From NCBI GenBank assembly GCA_026075535.2, contig AP026550.1:2232001-2296000 (forward strand): a stretch of DNA of 64,000 bases. Reading direction: 5' to 3'. The stretch is from Tricholoma matsutake. Taxonomy: Eukaryota > Basidiomycota > Agaricomycetes > Agaricales > Tricholomataceae. Numbering within the stretch: the first letter of the stretch is position 1; the number at the start of each line of letters is the position of its first letter. Positions 43,872-57,344 of the stretch are shown piece after piece. The notes under the pieces are model-generated. The model was not told the DNA's origin and made no database searches. It saw only the letters and a list, made by a program, of their open reading frames with translations. The position numbers and the translations under genes were made by a program.

Positions 43872-44159
43872 CTTGAATGCACCAATGTGCTCTAAGACCC
43901 ACTTTGGCAGCCCCCATTTTGTCATAAGCCTCTCCAGAATCTTGAGAGTCACCCAGCCACTCGTTAACTGAGCCAAGAGCACAAACAATCCCCCCACCAA
44001 TGACAAACCTTTGAACAAAGGGACAAGTGCCACCCCCTGATGTAGCCAGCCCTAATGTGCACGCATCACCCAAGAAATGCCACAATCAACACGCTCCGAT
44101 GCTCAAAGGGATCACCCTCGTCTTTAGCATCACAACATGCATTCTCGGCACCTGACGAC

Positions 44160-44524
44160 TGTAAGGGGACTAGGGGGGTGCCCTGTGTGTTTTTCCTATT
44201 TTTTATGTTTGTCCTATATTTTTCCCCACCTCATTTCCTTCTATTCTCATTTTCTATGATTTTTCTGGATTTTATTACTAATTTTCCCTTGCTATCATGT
44301 TTGTACATGTTGACACTTTTATATTTAGAGGCGGAGTACCCCTTCTGACACATACCCCTTGGTATGATGTCATTTGGCGGCCTTGATCCGCCTATTTCCG
44401 CCTTTTTCTATTTTTAGGTTATATTTGATTTTTGTTGTCTTCACATATACTGGGCATCAGCAAGGGGATCCTTAGAGTTTTCTCTTCAGATTTCCCTTTG
44501 CTAGAGGCTTAGGTTGCCCTTATA
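44160..44524 (+). repeat. 5' LTR of gypsy B (365 bp)
   Basis: Pairs with 49720-50085. The five base differences are TTCTGG/TTCCGG, TTCTGAC/TTCCGAC, TTCCGCC/TTCCACC, GTTGTC/GTCGTC and TTCAGAT/TTCGGAT, each a CpG against TpG or CpA. One T indel is also present. Confidence 0.95.
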
Positions 44525-44555
44525 GTAGAAAACTCTCCCCTAAGGCCCGAAAATC

Positions 44556-45809
44556 GTGAACGCGCTGCCCAAGATAGGCAGGTACGGACTGGACGACACT
44601 TCCCAAAGCTCCACAGAGTCCCTACACACCGTTCCAGATACTCTCACCTTTATTACGCCACCATTTTCGCCAAACGTGCTCCCTAGCGACATGGACGCAT
44701 CAGAACGCTTTGACACGCTTGAAAGTGACGTTTCCGGAATGTGCGCGCAAATCGACTCGCTTAAATCTACGATTGAAAACTTTGTTAGGACCCTCCAGGC
44801 TAACCCTACGACCAATAGTTCCCCCTTTACGACTCCAAGCGCACCCAACAACGACGTTTTGCCAAATGCGTCCACTAAGGAACGTGCCCAGATCAAACTG
44901 TCCCCCCCCGCCGAATTTAATGGTGCACGTGCGCAGGGACGTGCATTCCTTAATTCCTGTGAGTTATACATTAGTCTCCAGTTGCATCAATTTGTCGATG
45001 AGGCTGCAAAAATTTATTGGGCCTTCACATACATGAAATCTGAACGCACCTATCTCTATGTGGACTGTATCCTACGTCAAACTAAAGAACTCGGTTCTCT
45101 ACCTTTCTCCACTTGGGGTGACTTTTGAGCTGAGTTCATACGCCACTTCTGCCCCCTCAATGAACGGCACCGAGCAGTGACACGACTTGAGTCATCTGCT
45201 TACCACCAGGGACGTCGATCCATGGACGACTATATCGATGAGTTCAAGGATTTGGTGGACATGGCAGGATATGGGAGTGGGTTACCAGTGGTGGTGAAGT
45301 TCTGACGGGGGCTCAACCAAGAAATTCAGGACCAGATTGCACAGATGTTGGAAGGGCGCCCAGCGGACGATGATATCCTTGCTTGGTATGAAGCTGCTTC
45401 ACTCTGTGACGAGAACTGACTCACAAATGCGGCGTTTAATGCTGCATTCCATGCTCCAACTACCACTCATACACCCTACACCTTCAATCGAAGCCTTCCC
45501 CACCCTAACCCCATTCCTGTTCGTCAAACTCCCACACCAGCTGTCAATGTCCCAGTACCAATGGATGTTGATGCAGCCCACAGCCATCCACGTAAGTTGG
45601 ATCTCTGCTACCGTTGTGGGGAACCTGGACACAGGGCTGGAGCGTGTCCCCATCGTCAGGATATCCGCATGCTCACCCCCGAGGGACGAGATGAACTCCT
45701 GCAAGATTTGTTGGCACTTGTAGATGTTGAGGAAGCGAAGGATCAAGTTGCAGAGGAGGTTAAGCTGGAAGTTGTAGAGGAGCAGGATTTTCCTATTCGC
45801 AGCGAGTGA
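44556..45809 (+). pseudogene. gypsy B gag (capsid and nucleocapsid)
   Basis: Structural protein in a single frame from the ORF start at 44556 to TGA 45807-45809 (about 417 codons), with three internal TGA codons at 45126-45128, 45303-45305 and 45417-45419. Each is preceded by T or C and reads naturally as Arg (F-R-AEFIRHF, F-R-RGLNQE, N-R-LTNAAF). Retrotrans_gag core: LSPPAEFNGARAQGRAF, FVDEAAKIYWAFTYM, YIDEFKDLVDMAGY. The zinc knuckle CYRCGEPGHRAGAC is at 45606-45650. Pol overlaps its end in the -1 frame (GAGTGAATC), which suggests expression of pol by frameshift or reinitiation. Confidence 0.9.
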
Positions 45810-48800
45810 ATCGTACGCCCTCACTGCCTGTCCATAACCACTTTGAAGTCTTGTCAGTTGAATCCCCGGAGAATGAATCCATTTCTGTGACTGCTCCCCT
45901 CTCTGACCCTTTGAAGTTGGCTAAAGACGTACCTGCTCTCCCCATCTCTCCTTCTACTCCACGTCCCAAAATTAAATCATGGGAGCGTAAACTACCATGC
46001 AAGTATATTGTGGCATCCACTCCCTCTGCACATTCCTTAAACCTAGCCATCGAACTGCAGACAACCGACACTGGACAGATACTCAGTGTCTCTGTGCTCC
46101 TGGACTCTGGTGCGACTGGTCTCTTCATCGATTCCCATCTGGTACAACAACATTGTCTAAATACTCGCTCACTCTCACGTCCGATACCTGTATATAATGT
46201 GGATGGATCCCCAAATGAAGCTGGTGCCATCCGAGAGGTTGCAGACCTGGTTCTCCGTTACAAAGATCATAGTGAGCGTGCCCTTTTTGCTGTCACTCAA
46301 TTAGGAAAGCAAAAGGTGATTTTGGGATATCCATGGCTTCAAGACCATAACCCAGAGGTCGACTGGTGCACCGGGGAGGTTACCATGAGCCGATGTCCAT
46401 CCCGCTGTTGGATGTGTTTCACAGAAGCCAGGCAAGAATGTCGTGGACAGAAGGCGGCAATACGACAAACTCAGAAGTGTCATGCTGGACCCCTGCCTAT
46501 ACCTGAAGTGGAATTGGAAGGGGTTCCTGATCTAATGCCGGACTCGGATGATGATGATGAGGACCCAGAGGAAGTGGAGGAGGGTGATCGGATCTTCTAC
46601 ACTGTGATTCACTCATCGCATGAGGTGTGTGCCACATCGAACATATCCCAACGCCTCGCCGAGGCCTTCCACAAAAACAATGCTGCTAAATCCTCTACTA
46701 ACTCCTTACTCCCTCATCTCCATGAGTTTGAAGACGTGTTCTCCAAGGAGTCATTCGACTCTCTTCCTGCGCATAAGCCATGGGATCACGCGATCGAACT
46801 CACCCCCGGCACAACCCCTTCATCCTGCAAGGTCTATCCTCTCTCTCCGGAAGAACAATGGCAGCTTGACCAGTTCATCAACGAGCACCTGGCCTCTGGA
46901 TGTATTCGACCATCGAAGTCACCCATGGCCTCTCCCTTTTTCTTTGTCAAGAAGAAGGATGGCTCACTTCGACCAGTTCAAGACTACAGAAGGCTCAACA
47001 ACATCACGGTCAAAAATCGCTACCCACTACCCCTCATCTCCAAACTCGTAAACCAGCTCCATGGAGCCCGATACTTCACCAAGCTCGATGTCCGTTGGGG
47101 CTATAATAATGTGAGGATAAAGGAGGGAGATGAGTGGAAGGCAGCCTTTCGTACCAACCGTGGTCTTTTTGAACTGCTTGTCATGTTCTTTGGCCTTACT
47201 AATAGCCCTGCCACCTTTCAGACCATGATGAACGACATCTTCCATGACCTCATCCTTGAAGGCGTTGTCTGCATCTATCTCGACGACATCCTCATCTTCA
47301 CTCGCATGGTTGAAGAGCACTGTCGCATCATGTGCCTCGTCCTAGAGCGACTTCGACGGTACAAACTCTACCTTTGTCAGGACAAATGCGAGTTTGAAAG
47401 GACCAAGATCGAGTACCTCGGCCTGATTATCTCGGAGGGTCAAGTGGAGATGGATCCTATCAAGGTAAATGGGGTCACAGCTTGGCCAATGCCCATGAAC
47501 AAGAAGGAGGTGCAGTCTTTCCTGGGCTTCATCAATTTTTATCAGCGTTTTATCAAGGATTTCTCACATCATGCACAACCGCTGTTCAACTTGACAGGAA
47601 AGGAGGCATGGAGGTGGGATAATGCACAACAGGAGGCATTCGAAAAGCTTAAGGAGATGGTCACTTCCGCTCTGATCCTTACCTTTGCTGACGATTCACG
47701 TCCTTTTCATGTAGAAGCCAACAGTTCTGACTTTGCGACGGGCGCCGTGTTGTCTCAGCAGTCTCCGGAGGACCAGAAGTGGCATCCTGTTGTGTTCTAC
47801 TCCAAAAGCCTTAGTGCTGTAGAGAGAAACTATGAGATCCATGACAAGGAGATGTTGGCGATAATGCGTGCGCTTGAGGAGTGGCGACACTTCCTTGAGG
47901 GTGCCCAACACAAGGTGGAAATTTGGACGGATCACAAGAACCTCGAGTACTTCATGACGGCCAAGAAATTGAACCGTTGTCAAGCTCGTTGGTCCCTGTA
48001 TCTATCTAGATTCGACTTCTCCTTACACCACTGTCCGGGTCGCAGCATGGGGAAGACCAATGCCCTATCCCGACATGCAGACCATGGGGATGGCAGCGGT
48101 GACGACCAAAACATTGTGCTGTTGCAGCCAGACCTGTTCACCATTTGGGCACTGGAAGGCATCGTACCCCAGGGCGAGGAGCGGGACATCCTACGTGACA
48201 TTTGTCACACAAACCATAGTGGTTTACATGAGGATGTTGTCGCCCGAGCTGTTAAAGAACTGAGGAAGGGATTGACCCTTTCCTTACGTGCGGCAGAGTG
48301 GGCTGAAAAGGAGGACTTGTTGTATTTCAGGGATCGCATCTATGTTCCCAATGACCCAGACCTTCGCCGGTGCATCATATCCCAACACCATGACTCACAG
48401 ATTGCTGGCCACCCCGGACGCTGGAAGACCTTGGAGCTCACCTCACGGAACTATTGGTGGCCACAAATGTCACAGCTCATTGGTCAGTATTGTCGCACTT
48501 GTGACCTTTGCTTACGCACCAAGGTTCCTCGTCGCAAGCCTATTGGTGAGCTACACCCTCTTCCTGTTCCAGAGAGTCATTGGGATGTCGTCAGCATCGA
48601 CTTTGTGGTGGAATTGCCAGAGTCAAACAGGTTTGATGCAGTGATGTGCACAGTTGACTCAGTGGGAAAACACGCTCACTTCATTCCCACTCACACCACT
48701 GTCAGTGCCCTAGGTGCCGCTCGACTCTACCTCCACCACATGTGGAAATTACATGGACTTCCTGGTGCCTTCCTCTCGGATCGTGGCCCTCAGTTCATGG

Positions 48801-49708
48801 CAGAGTTCACTCGTGAGCTGTACCGACTCCTGGGAATCAAACTCCTCGCTTCAACTGCTTATCACCCACAAACTGATGGCCAGACAGAGCGAGTCAACCA
48901 GGAACTGGAGCAGTACATCTGCCTCTTTGTCAATGAACGCCAGGACAATTGGGATGATCTCCTTCCTTTGGCCGAGTTCGGGTACAACAACCATGTCCAT
49001 GCTTCCACTCAACAGATGCCTTTCCTCTTAGACACTGGACCACATCCACGCATGGGATTTGAACCTCACCAAACTCCCTCACACATCAAGACAGTGAATG
49101 AGTTCACAGAACGCATGAGAGATAGCTTGGAGGAGGCAAGGGCAGCCTTAGCAAAGGCGAAGGACGACATGGCGCAATTTTACAACCAACGCCATTCCCC
49201 AACCCCTCAGTACAAGGTTGGTGATTGAGTTTATCTTGACTCCAGTGACATCTCCACTACACGTCCATCCAAGAAACTCGCTCATCGCTTCTTGGGACCT
49301 TTCCCCATTGTCAAGTGTGTTGGAACACATGCCTATCATCTACACCTCCCAGCCTCCATGTCCAGACTCCATCCCATCTTCCATGTCGTCAAATTGCTTC
49401 CAGCTCCCCCAGATCCGTTCCTGGGATGCCATTCACACCCACCACCACCACCTACAGTGATCAAGGGAGAACCCCAATATGAAGTTGAGTCAATCTTGGA
49501 CAGCCGTTTGCGTCGAGGGAAACTCCAGTATTTGGTACATTGGAAGGGTTATGGGTATGAGGAGAACTCATGGGTCGAAGAGTCTGATGTAAATGCCCCT
49601 CGGTTAATCAAGGAATTCCACCGACGGCACACTGCTGCACCATGTCACATTCAAGTCACGGACTTTGGTCGTATACGATTTCGAATGCATCGGGGCGATG
49701 CATCTTAG
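45806..49708 (+). pseudogene. gypsy B pol (PR-RT-RNase H-IN-chromodomain), one TGA
   Basis: An open run of 1140 codons to a TGA at 49226-49228, continuing in the same frame to 49708. Domains by residue: protease LLDSGATG (Asp ~100); RT with KKKDGSLRPVQDYRRLNN (~380) and intact YLDDILIF (~490); RNase H ~615-735 with TDHKNLEY; integrase zinc HH...CRTCDLC (~858-905); catalytic Asp in SIDFVVELP (~931), Asp in LSDRGPQF (~990), Glu in NQELEQYI (~1032); chromodomain ~1225-1280 with YLVHWKGYGYEENSW. The chromodomain likely steers integration to modified histones. The stop lies between integrase and chromodomain (KVGD-TGA-VYLD), which would cut off the targeting domain. Catalytic residues look intact. 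Confidence 0.92.
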
Positions 49709-49719
49709 AGAGGGGGTGA
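49707..49719 (+). other. Polypurine tract of gypsy B
   Basis: AGAGAGGGGGTGA lies directly before the 3' LTR start. The same tract is found inverted at 395-410 beside the gypsy A LTR. Confidence 0.85.
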
Positions 49720-50085
49720 TGTAAGGGGACTAGGGGGGTGCCCTGTGTGTTTTTCCTATTTTTTATGTTTGTCCTATATTTTTCCCCACCTCATTTCCTT
49801 CTATTCTTCATTTTCTATGATTTTTCCGGATTTTATTACTAATTTTCCCTTGCTATCATGTTTGTACATGTTGACACTTTTATATTTAGAGGCGGAGTAC
49901 CCCTTCCGACACATACCCCTTGGTATGATGTCATTTGGCGGCCTTGATCCGCCTATTTCCACCTTTTTCTATTTTTAGGTTATATTTGATTTTTGTCGTC
50001 TTCACATATACTGGGCATCAGCAAGGGGATCCTTAGAGTTTTCTCTTCGGATTTCCCTTTGCTAGAGGCTTAGGTTGCCCTTATA
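49720..50085 (+). repeat. 3' LTR of gypsy B (366 bp)
   Basis: Pairs with 44160-44524 and is followed directly by ACGAC, the target duplication. It retains four of the five CpGs that separate the two LTRs (the 5' copy retains one), so decay has hit both copies independently. Confidence 0.95.
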
Positions 50086-50131
50086 ACGACCCAGTGACCT
50101 CATCTAGTACAAAAACTCCCCAATCCACAAC

Positions 50132-51500
50132 CATGGCCCCCAGCCTCTTCCTTCTATCTGCAACAATCTCCACAACACTTCACATGAACTTTCCCATGCC
50201 TCCCTCTGAGTTTATGAACACCGACTCTGGCCCCAATAAATGCAGCCGTTCTGGAAGCCACTCAGATGCCCAAGTTGAGAAAGCAGCCAAAGACAAACAG
50301 GGTGCCTCCGCCTCCTCGATGGCTGATAGCCACTCGGCTGACAAACTGAGTGATGCCCCTCAGGTAAGCTTCTCCTGCCCTTCCAATTTCTCTAATCTGA
50401 CCCCACCAAAAGATGACTCCTCATCCCCCCCTGCAAGGATCCCCCAAACAATTGAACGCCGGCCTCCCCATTCCCATCCCCCCTTTACCTTACAGGGCAA
50501 AATATGTAACGGTACCATGACACTCAATAATGGTCTCCAGATCACTGCCCCCCCCTCTGATAGCTTCCCCACACCACAAATCTGCTGGCCCATATGGCAC
50601 AATGTGTCAGACAAGCTAGTCTTCCACTGGTCTCCCAAGCCTGGCCTGAAAATCTGGGCCCACCCATGGTGCGCTCACTATGAGGAAAATGCCCAGGGCA
50701 TCATAGGGAGGATCCTCTCTCTCATTTCCAAGATTATTGCTCGATCCCCCAAAGACATAATTGTTAGCCCCCCATCAAACAAGTTTGACAATGGGGAACA
50801 TCTCGTCTCCCCCTGGTACTTTCTTGTTACGGGCCTCTCCCAGGACGTCGTAGACGCTCTCACCCAGCTCACAGTCTGCTCAACCACTGAGCTCACTGTT
50901 TTCTTCACCCCCTTCCAACAAGCCTTACCCTCTTACATCTGCACAATCGAAAACCTAACTTACCCAAATGCTCCCAAGAGCAACACGCTGGTTGCAGCCC
51001 TCATTCACTCCATGATAACCTCGAACCCAGACATTTCCTCCTTTATTCACAGCAGGCTCCCTAATCCTGACACAGAGGTGGCCATCAAAGTTCTCCGCTC
51101 CATATGTGTCTCAAGCCTAAAAATCGCCATTTCCCCTGATGATCTCCACACAATCTGGAATGTCTACTGTGACGACCCCCCTCACCTATCCTTCGATGAC
51201 TTCCATGCCTGGACTGACCTAATCAGAAACCTCCATTTTAACTCTCTCGACTACGGCGTGGGTGCTGCCCACCGTTTTGACAACCAATTATTTTGTTTGA
51301 ACTGCAAATCCTACAACCACCCCTCTGGTCTCTGCCCCTTCCCCTGCCTTGTGGGATGGCTTGGCCCATCTGCCAGCATCAAAGAAGATACCAACATCTA
51401 CACTGTGACCTCCCCCAAATCACCCCCTGCCCGATACAAGAACACTGGCTGGGTTCCTCACACCCCTGCCAGAGGAAGGTGTGGAAGGGGTCATAAATAA
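50132..51500 (+). CDS. LINE-2 ORF1 (RNA-binding, zinc knuckle)
   Basis: Uninterrupted frame from ATG 50132 (the frame is open from 50094) to TAA 51500, about 455 codons. A Ser/Pro-rich N-terminal half (SSSPPARIPQTIERRPPHSH) is followed by a structured region (ITSNPDISSFIHSRLPNP, SFDDFHAWTDLIRNLHFNSL). A CCHC knuckle CLNCKSYNHPSGLC lies at 51297-51340, and a basic C-terminus (ARGRCGRGHK) follows. Expected to bind LINE RNA in the retrotransposition complex. This is the only TE ORF here without a visible lesion. Confidence 0.8.
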
Positions 51501-51943
51501 GATCCCATAAATAATATATACTTTTGTTAAAACCTTCCATACTATCATGTCCCTTTATGTCATACAGTTTCCAATACATGAGCTCGATCACCTTATCACA
51601 ACAACTGCCTTTTCATGAGGGAATTGGCACCTTGCTCAAGAAATAGAAGGAATAGTTGTTAATCATGGTACTGCTGGGGGGCCCACATTTACTGGTCATT
51701 AGCTTGCTAACAGGACAGGAAAGCCCCTGGGTACAAACAAGTAAACAGCGACCTATTAAGGTCAATGGACAAGCCGTGCTGAGAAGCTGAAGTCCTAAGG
51801 ATCAGTAAGTAATGCCTCACCCCTACTAACTGCTCTCCTTCGTGACAGAGTCCTTTGACGCAAACAAGATTTTGCGTGTCCCATAATCAAGGTTGTAAAA
51901 ATGGGTATGTAATTGTTCAACTGCTAATAATACAGAAAATCGC

Positions 51944-54900
51944 ATGGGAGGATTGTATGGCCCGAACCCCAACCCAGCTTTGTCCAGAGGGGTTCAGGAA
52001 TCTGTCACCCATCACCCTGATGATGGTCAAGCTGGGAACCCAGATGGCTCCCAGGTGAGTGCCTCTCATACTCCTCAGACTGATGCCCTCCCACAGAATG
52101 AGCACACCGCTCCTCCCGGAATTACCCCAAGGGATTCAGGAACAAACTCCTTGGCCCCACAGGCTAATAACAGACCACATCAGTCTAGACAATGGAGACA
52201 TCGTCTGTCCCAACTCCCTCACCAGGAGCAACTTCCCCAAACATGCCACAAAAGGACAAAAGCTTCACTAAAATTAGCCTCGCTAAATATGAGAGGACGC
52301 TGGCACAGCAGCATTGACAAATGGAACCATGTTAACCAACTTGTCCAAACAGAGAAAATTGGTATTCTAGCCCTCCAAGAAACTCATCTCACCCCTGTTG
52401 CAGAAATGAGCCTTAATAATCTATTCAAACAAAGACTTCACATCATTTCTTCCATTGATCCGCAACACACCATCTCGGGTGGTGTAGCAATTGTGCTAAA
52501 CAAAAATATCGCTCATGTCCACAACATTAAGAAATATGTACTCATCCCAGGCCATGCCATGCTAGTATCAATCCCATGGCACCGAAGCATGGAAATTCAC
52601 ATCTTAGTTATTTATGCCCCCAATTCTGTGAATGAGAACCAACAATTCTGGTCTGACATTGTGTCCAAACTGAGAGATCCTCTAATTCCTCCCCCAGATA
52701 TTCTGCTAGGTGACTTCAATTTTGTAGAAGATGCCCTTGACAGGCTCCCCTCCAGATATGACAGTGAAAATATAACAGACTCCTTCTTGGTGCTCAAATC
52801 AAACCTTGACCTCCATGATGGCTGGCATCAAGCAAACCCTGATAATATTACCTTCACCTATTCCCAATCCCCTGCACAAGGTGGTAGCAGCTCCCAAATT
52901 GACAGAATCTATCTGCGTAATGCCCTAATACCATTCAGCAATGACTGGGACATCTCCGCCCCAGGAATCATGACAGACCACCAGCTAATATCAGCAAGAA
53001 TCTCCAATAACAGCATGCCCGATATAGGGAAAGGTAGATGGACACTCCCACTCTTCATTCTGAAAGACAAAAACCTAACAAGAGAAATGATATCCCTTGG
53101 TGTAGACCTACACAAATCTCTAGAAGAAGATACTAACAACTGCACAGCATTGGAAAACCCCCAAACTATTTTCAAAGACTTTAAGGATAAAGCCCATACT
53201 ACTTGTAAAGCCTTTGCCAAAAAGGCAATTCCCCAAGCAAAAATTGAGATCCAGAAAATATGTGATAAAATGAAAAGCTCCCTAAGAGACCCATCTCTTG
53301 ACACAGAAGAAAAATGTCTATTACATGCCACTCTGCAAGAGAGGATAAACCAGGAAGAGCACAACCTCCACCAATCTGTACGGGATAATTTAGCAGCCAA
53401 AATGCGATACGAGGATGAAAATGCTGCCAGCAAATTTTGGGCTCATAGTGTAAAAGAAAAAAAAACCAAGAGATACCATTCTTGAACTTCAAACCCTAAA
53501 CTCCCCATACAACCAACCTATATATGAGGCACAATCTAAAAAGATGGCCAACCTAGCAAAAACTTTCTATGAAAATCTCCAATCAGCCAACTTAGCAGTG
53601 GAGCCCCAGCGCACTGCTGCAACTGAGGAAATCCTTAGTAATGTTAATGCAAGACTGACAACCGACCAGCATGACTACCTTAACCAGCCAATCACCAGTG
53701 ATGAAATTGTGATGGTCCTGAAAATGCTACCAAACAATAAAGCAACAGGTATTGATGGCCTCCCATATGAATTCTGGAAATGGCTAAATGAAACTGCAAA
53801 AACCCACACAGATGGACAAGAAACAAATCCCCTTGACATCATTAAGTGCCTCACTATTGTCTTCAATGACATTGAAATCCACGGAGTTGATCCTGAATCT
53901 GGATTTTCAGATGGGTGGCTATGCCCATTATACAAAAAGAAAGACCGCTGCAAAATTGAGAATTATCACCCCATAACCCTCCTAAATGGGGACTACAAAA
54001 TCTTCACCAAGATCTTATCTTTACGACTAGCCAAAACTGCACCCAATATAATTCATCCAAACCAAGCAGGTTTCATACAAGGCTGAAGTATTACAGACCA
54101 AATAAGACTTACACAGATGATCCTTAACTATGCTGAAGTAGAGAACCTCAATGGGGCAATTATAGCACTTGACCAAGAAAAAGCCTACGACAAGATTGCA
54201 CATGACTGTGTGTGGAAAGTCCTATCCCACTGTAACCTCCCCCCTCATTTCATCAACACCGTTCAATCCTTATATGCCCATGCTGAAACAGTAGTAATCA
54301 TCAATGGAATTTGAAGCCCCCCTTTCCGAGTTACTAGAGGAGTAAGACAAGGAGACCCACTATCATGCCTCCTCTTCAACCTTGCAATTGAACCCCTAGC
54401 AGAAGCACTATGTAAATCTAATCTCCAAGGCTTCCAAGCCCCAGGCATGGAATACCACACTGTAGTCTCCATGTTTGCAGATGACACCACTGTCTATCTG
54501 ACAAAAGACGATGACTACACCTCCCTCCAATCCATTTTACATAAATGGTGTACTGCATCTGGTGCTAAGTTCAATACAACTAAGACAGAAATAATCCCAA
54601 TTGGCTCACACAACTACCGTGAAAACTTATACAACACACACATACTTAATCCCAACCATCCTCCCCTACCAGCAAACCTCCAAATTGCAAAAGATGGCAC
54701 TGCCATAAGAATCCTAGGAGCCTGGCTAGGAAATAATGTAGATGAAAATACCATCTGGTCCCCAATCCTAGAAATGATTGACAAATATTTAGGAAGATGG
54801 GAAAAAAACCACCCATTGGTTGATGGGAGAAAAACCATAATACAATGGACAATTGGCAGCATGACCCAATACCTTACAAAAGCACAAGGTATGCCAAAAA

Positions 54901-57095
54901 TTATTGAACAAAAACTTGAACGGAAAATCAAAGCTTTTATCTGGGATAGTGAAGGAAAACCTCCCATCAGCATTGAGACAATGTATGCTCCTATAGACAA
55001 AGGAGGGAAACAAGTCCTCAATTTAGCACAGCACAATGATGCCATAGAACTCACATGGCTACGTGATCTCCTAGCTCCAACAGCTAAACATCCACCTTGG
55101 GCCTTTTTTGCACATGCCCTGTTTAACCACTTTGCACAGAAATCTCCCATTGTCCATGAAGAAGCAAGGGTTAATGTTTTTGCACAAATCTGGACACCAC
55201 AACTCTGTAGCTTGCCTCAGTCACTCCAACGGATCACCAAAGCTGCAAGAAAATACAACCTAAACCCCTATCCTATGCAAGCAAAACACTAGACGCATTC
55301 CCTGTTTGGTTCCACATTGGAGCTGATGAGATAATAAGTAAACAAAACAATACCCATGCTGCTAATTGCCTTTGCACACATCATAAAGTTACAACAGTGG
55401 GACAACTACGAAAAATTGCCAACCATGATATGTCTGGTCATGCAGACTCACAATTCTGCAACTGTTCAGAATGCATAGAAGATGGGATACACCTTGGATG
55501 TGCTCACCCCAACAATTGCTGGAAACATGCCATACAAATTCTAAATCACCTCCACCCAAAATGGAACCCAGACCACCCTCTGAATAGAGATGCCTTGGCT
55601 CCATGTGAAAACCCCTCCCCCGACTTGCTAACAGAAGCAATCAAGAAAAAATCTGAGCTTACATTCTTTGCATACTCAACCTCATGTGGCCCCTACGAAG
55701 ACAGCTTCCATATCTTCTCTTTACCACTCCCAATGCACCCAATGCCAGCATATCCAATAGCCCCCCCCAGGTTATTGCTCCTGACCCCCAACAACCTGCC
55801 TCTCTCCTTATCTCAGCAGGTTGCAGCCGTATAAACCAAGATGGTGACTATGAAAATGGTGGAGGGTTCCTCCTACAAACGCCAGATGAATATCAAGGCT
55901 CCATCAAAATGCCAGAAACATGACATCCCCAACCTGTGGTGAATTAGGTGCTCTAATATGCACTCTCCAATCAACCCCTCCACATCTCCCACTAAAAATA
56001 TACATACAGCAAAAAACAATCCTATCAGAGATTACCATCAACCTTGCAAGAAATGAGGACTCTGATTGGGCACACACCAACAACAAGAACCTATACAAAT
56101 CCCTTGTCTCCAACCTCCACCAACGATCAGCCCCAACCAAGCTCCAATAATGGTCTACAATGACCCCAGCAGATAGGAAAGCAACTGCCCAACACCTTGC
56201 AAAAGCTGCACTTGAGAAGCCACAATGCAATGAAATTGACATTAGTACTGACCGTAAATGGACCTTGGCAGGGATGAAGCTAAAGAATGGCACCCAACGC
56301 TCCCTATACCAAGGTATCACCAAATGGAAACTAGCAAACAAGTCTAGACGACAAACAGAGATACAACTGGCAACTACGACTTATGCTGTCCAAGATCTAA
56401 CAGGTGAAACACCAACACCTGATAAAATATGGTCAGCAATCCATAAACGTGACCTCTCAAAACAAATCAGAAACTACCTCTGGAAAAGTTTACATAATGC
56501 CTATAAAATAGGCTGTTTTTGGAGTAGAATCCCTAACATGGAACACCATGACAGATGCATACTATGTGGAGAGTGTGAATCAATGGAACACATCACCATT
56601 GAATGTCCCAATTCAAACACCATTAGTATCATCTGGAATTTAGCAAAAAACCTATGGTTAAGATGTGAAGAATCCTGGCCAGAAATATGTTTTGGAACCA
56701 TCCTAGGTTGCATACTTGCAGACTTCAAAAATGAAAAGGGCAAGAAGCTCCATGGAAAGAACTGCCTTTTTGAGATCCTCGTAACTGAGTCAGCACACCT
56801 TATATGGAAACTACGATGTGAAAAAGTCATTAAATTTGAAGGGGTTCCAGACAAGTTCCACTCACCAGACGAGATCCACAATAGATGGGTAGCACAAGTA
56901 AACCGACGACTACACTTGGACATCCTGTCCACAAACAGGAAGCTGCAAGACAGAAGTGCTCTGACACAGGGAATTATACTCCAAACCTGGAGTGGAGTCC
57001 TAAAGGATGAAGACAGTCTGCCAAATAACTGGATCTGGCAGCAAGGGGTTTTAGTTGGTATTTCATCTTGCCGCCCTCCGGGGCAGGATAGATAA
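51944..57095 (+). pseudogene. LINE-2 ORF2 (APE endonuclease, RT, RNase H, zinc motif)
   Basis: Starts at ATG 51944. Endonuclease: LASLNMRGRW, ILALQETHL, ILLGDFNFV, SQIDRIYL and MTDHQLI (about 52270-52990), all catalytic positions kept. RT: NNKATGIDGLP (53730), ALDQEKAYDKI (54165), GVRQGDPLSCLLFNLAIEPL (54340), FADDTTVY (54475). RNase H-like part near 55815-56150 with CGELGAL. The C-terminal RCILCGECESMEHITIEC is near 56555. Lesions: a frameshift at the A9 run 53457-53465, TGA at 54084-54086 (FIQG-R-SITD) and 54313-54315 (INGI-R-SPPF), frameshifts near 55265 and 55919, and TAA at 56148. Close to functional but dead as read. Confidence 0.88.
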
Positions 57096-57109
57096 TAGTT
57101 TAGGGCCAC

Positions 57110-57344
57110 GGCCCTATCCTATAATCTTTGAGATGGTGAGTCCAACACTGCTGGCACATGGTAGCGTACATAAAGGTATTTCCCCTAGGTGATATTTTTG
57201 GGTCTTCAGCAATGATTTCCCTAACTCAGCGTGTCCTCCCATGCTGACCTTGTCAGTTGTCAGAGTTGACCAGAGCTTCGGGCTCAAGTGTTCCACCAAA
57301 AAAGGAGAACCTGTACCATAGTAGGAATACAGTGTTCTTACCTC
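57110..57344. other. 3' flank of LINE-2
   Basis: No gene seen. It contains a GGAGAACCTGTACCAT word also present in the candidate LTR at 43757, which may be LTR debris. Confidence 0.3.

Larger units (their letters stand above)
44160..50085 (+). mobile_element. Ty3/gypsy chromovirus B, nearly complete (5.9 kb)
   Basis: LTRs 44160-44524 and 49720-50085 start TGTAAGGGG and end CCCTTATA, flanked by ACGAC (44155-44159 and 50086-50090). Gag and pol are both present in full. Only four in-frame stops break them, all TGA at positions expected to be CGA. The LTRs differ by five substitutions and one single-base indel, so this is the youngest large element here. It inserted at the 5' edge of LINE-2. Gypsy A (22-4797, minus) is an older relative of the same family. 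Confidence 0.95.
50086..57110 (+). mobile_element. LINE-2, Tad-like non-LTR retrotransposon
   Basis: ORF1 with a zinc knuckle, and ORF2 with APE endonuclease, reverse transcriptase, RNase H and a C-terminal CCHC motif, an arrangement typical of the fungal Tad1/I group. Its 5' leader is cut by gypsy B: the sequence left of 44155 should be its upstream part. It is more open than LINE-1 but has about five frameshifts or stops. The 3' end is around 57110, followed by a short GGGCCACGGCCC palindrome. No poly(A) tail or target duplication could be fixed. Confidence 0.88.

Noticed and set aside
52909..53433. 174-codon minus-strand ORF
   Set aside because: Antisense to the well-supported LINE-2 endonuclease frame.
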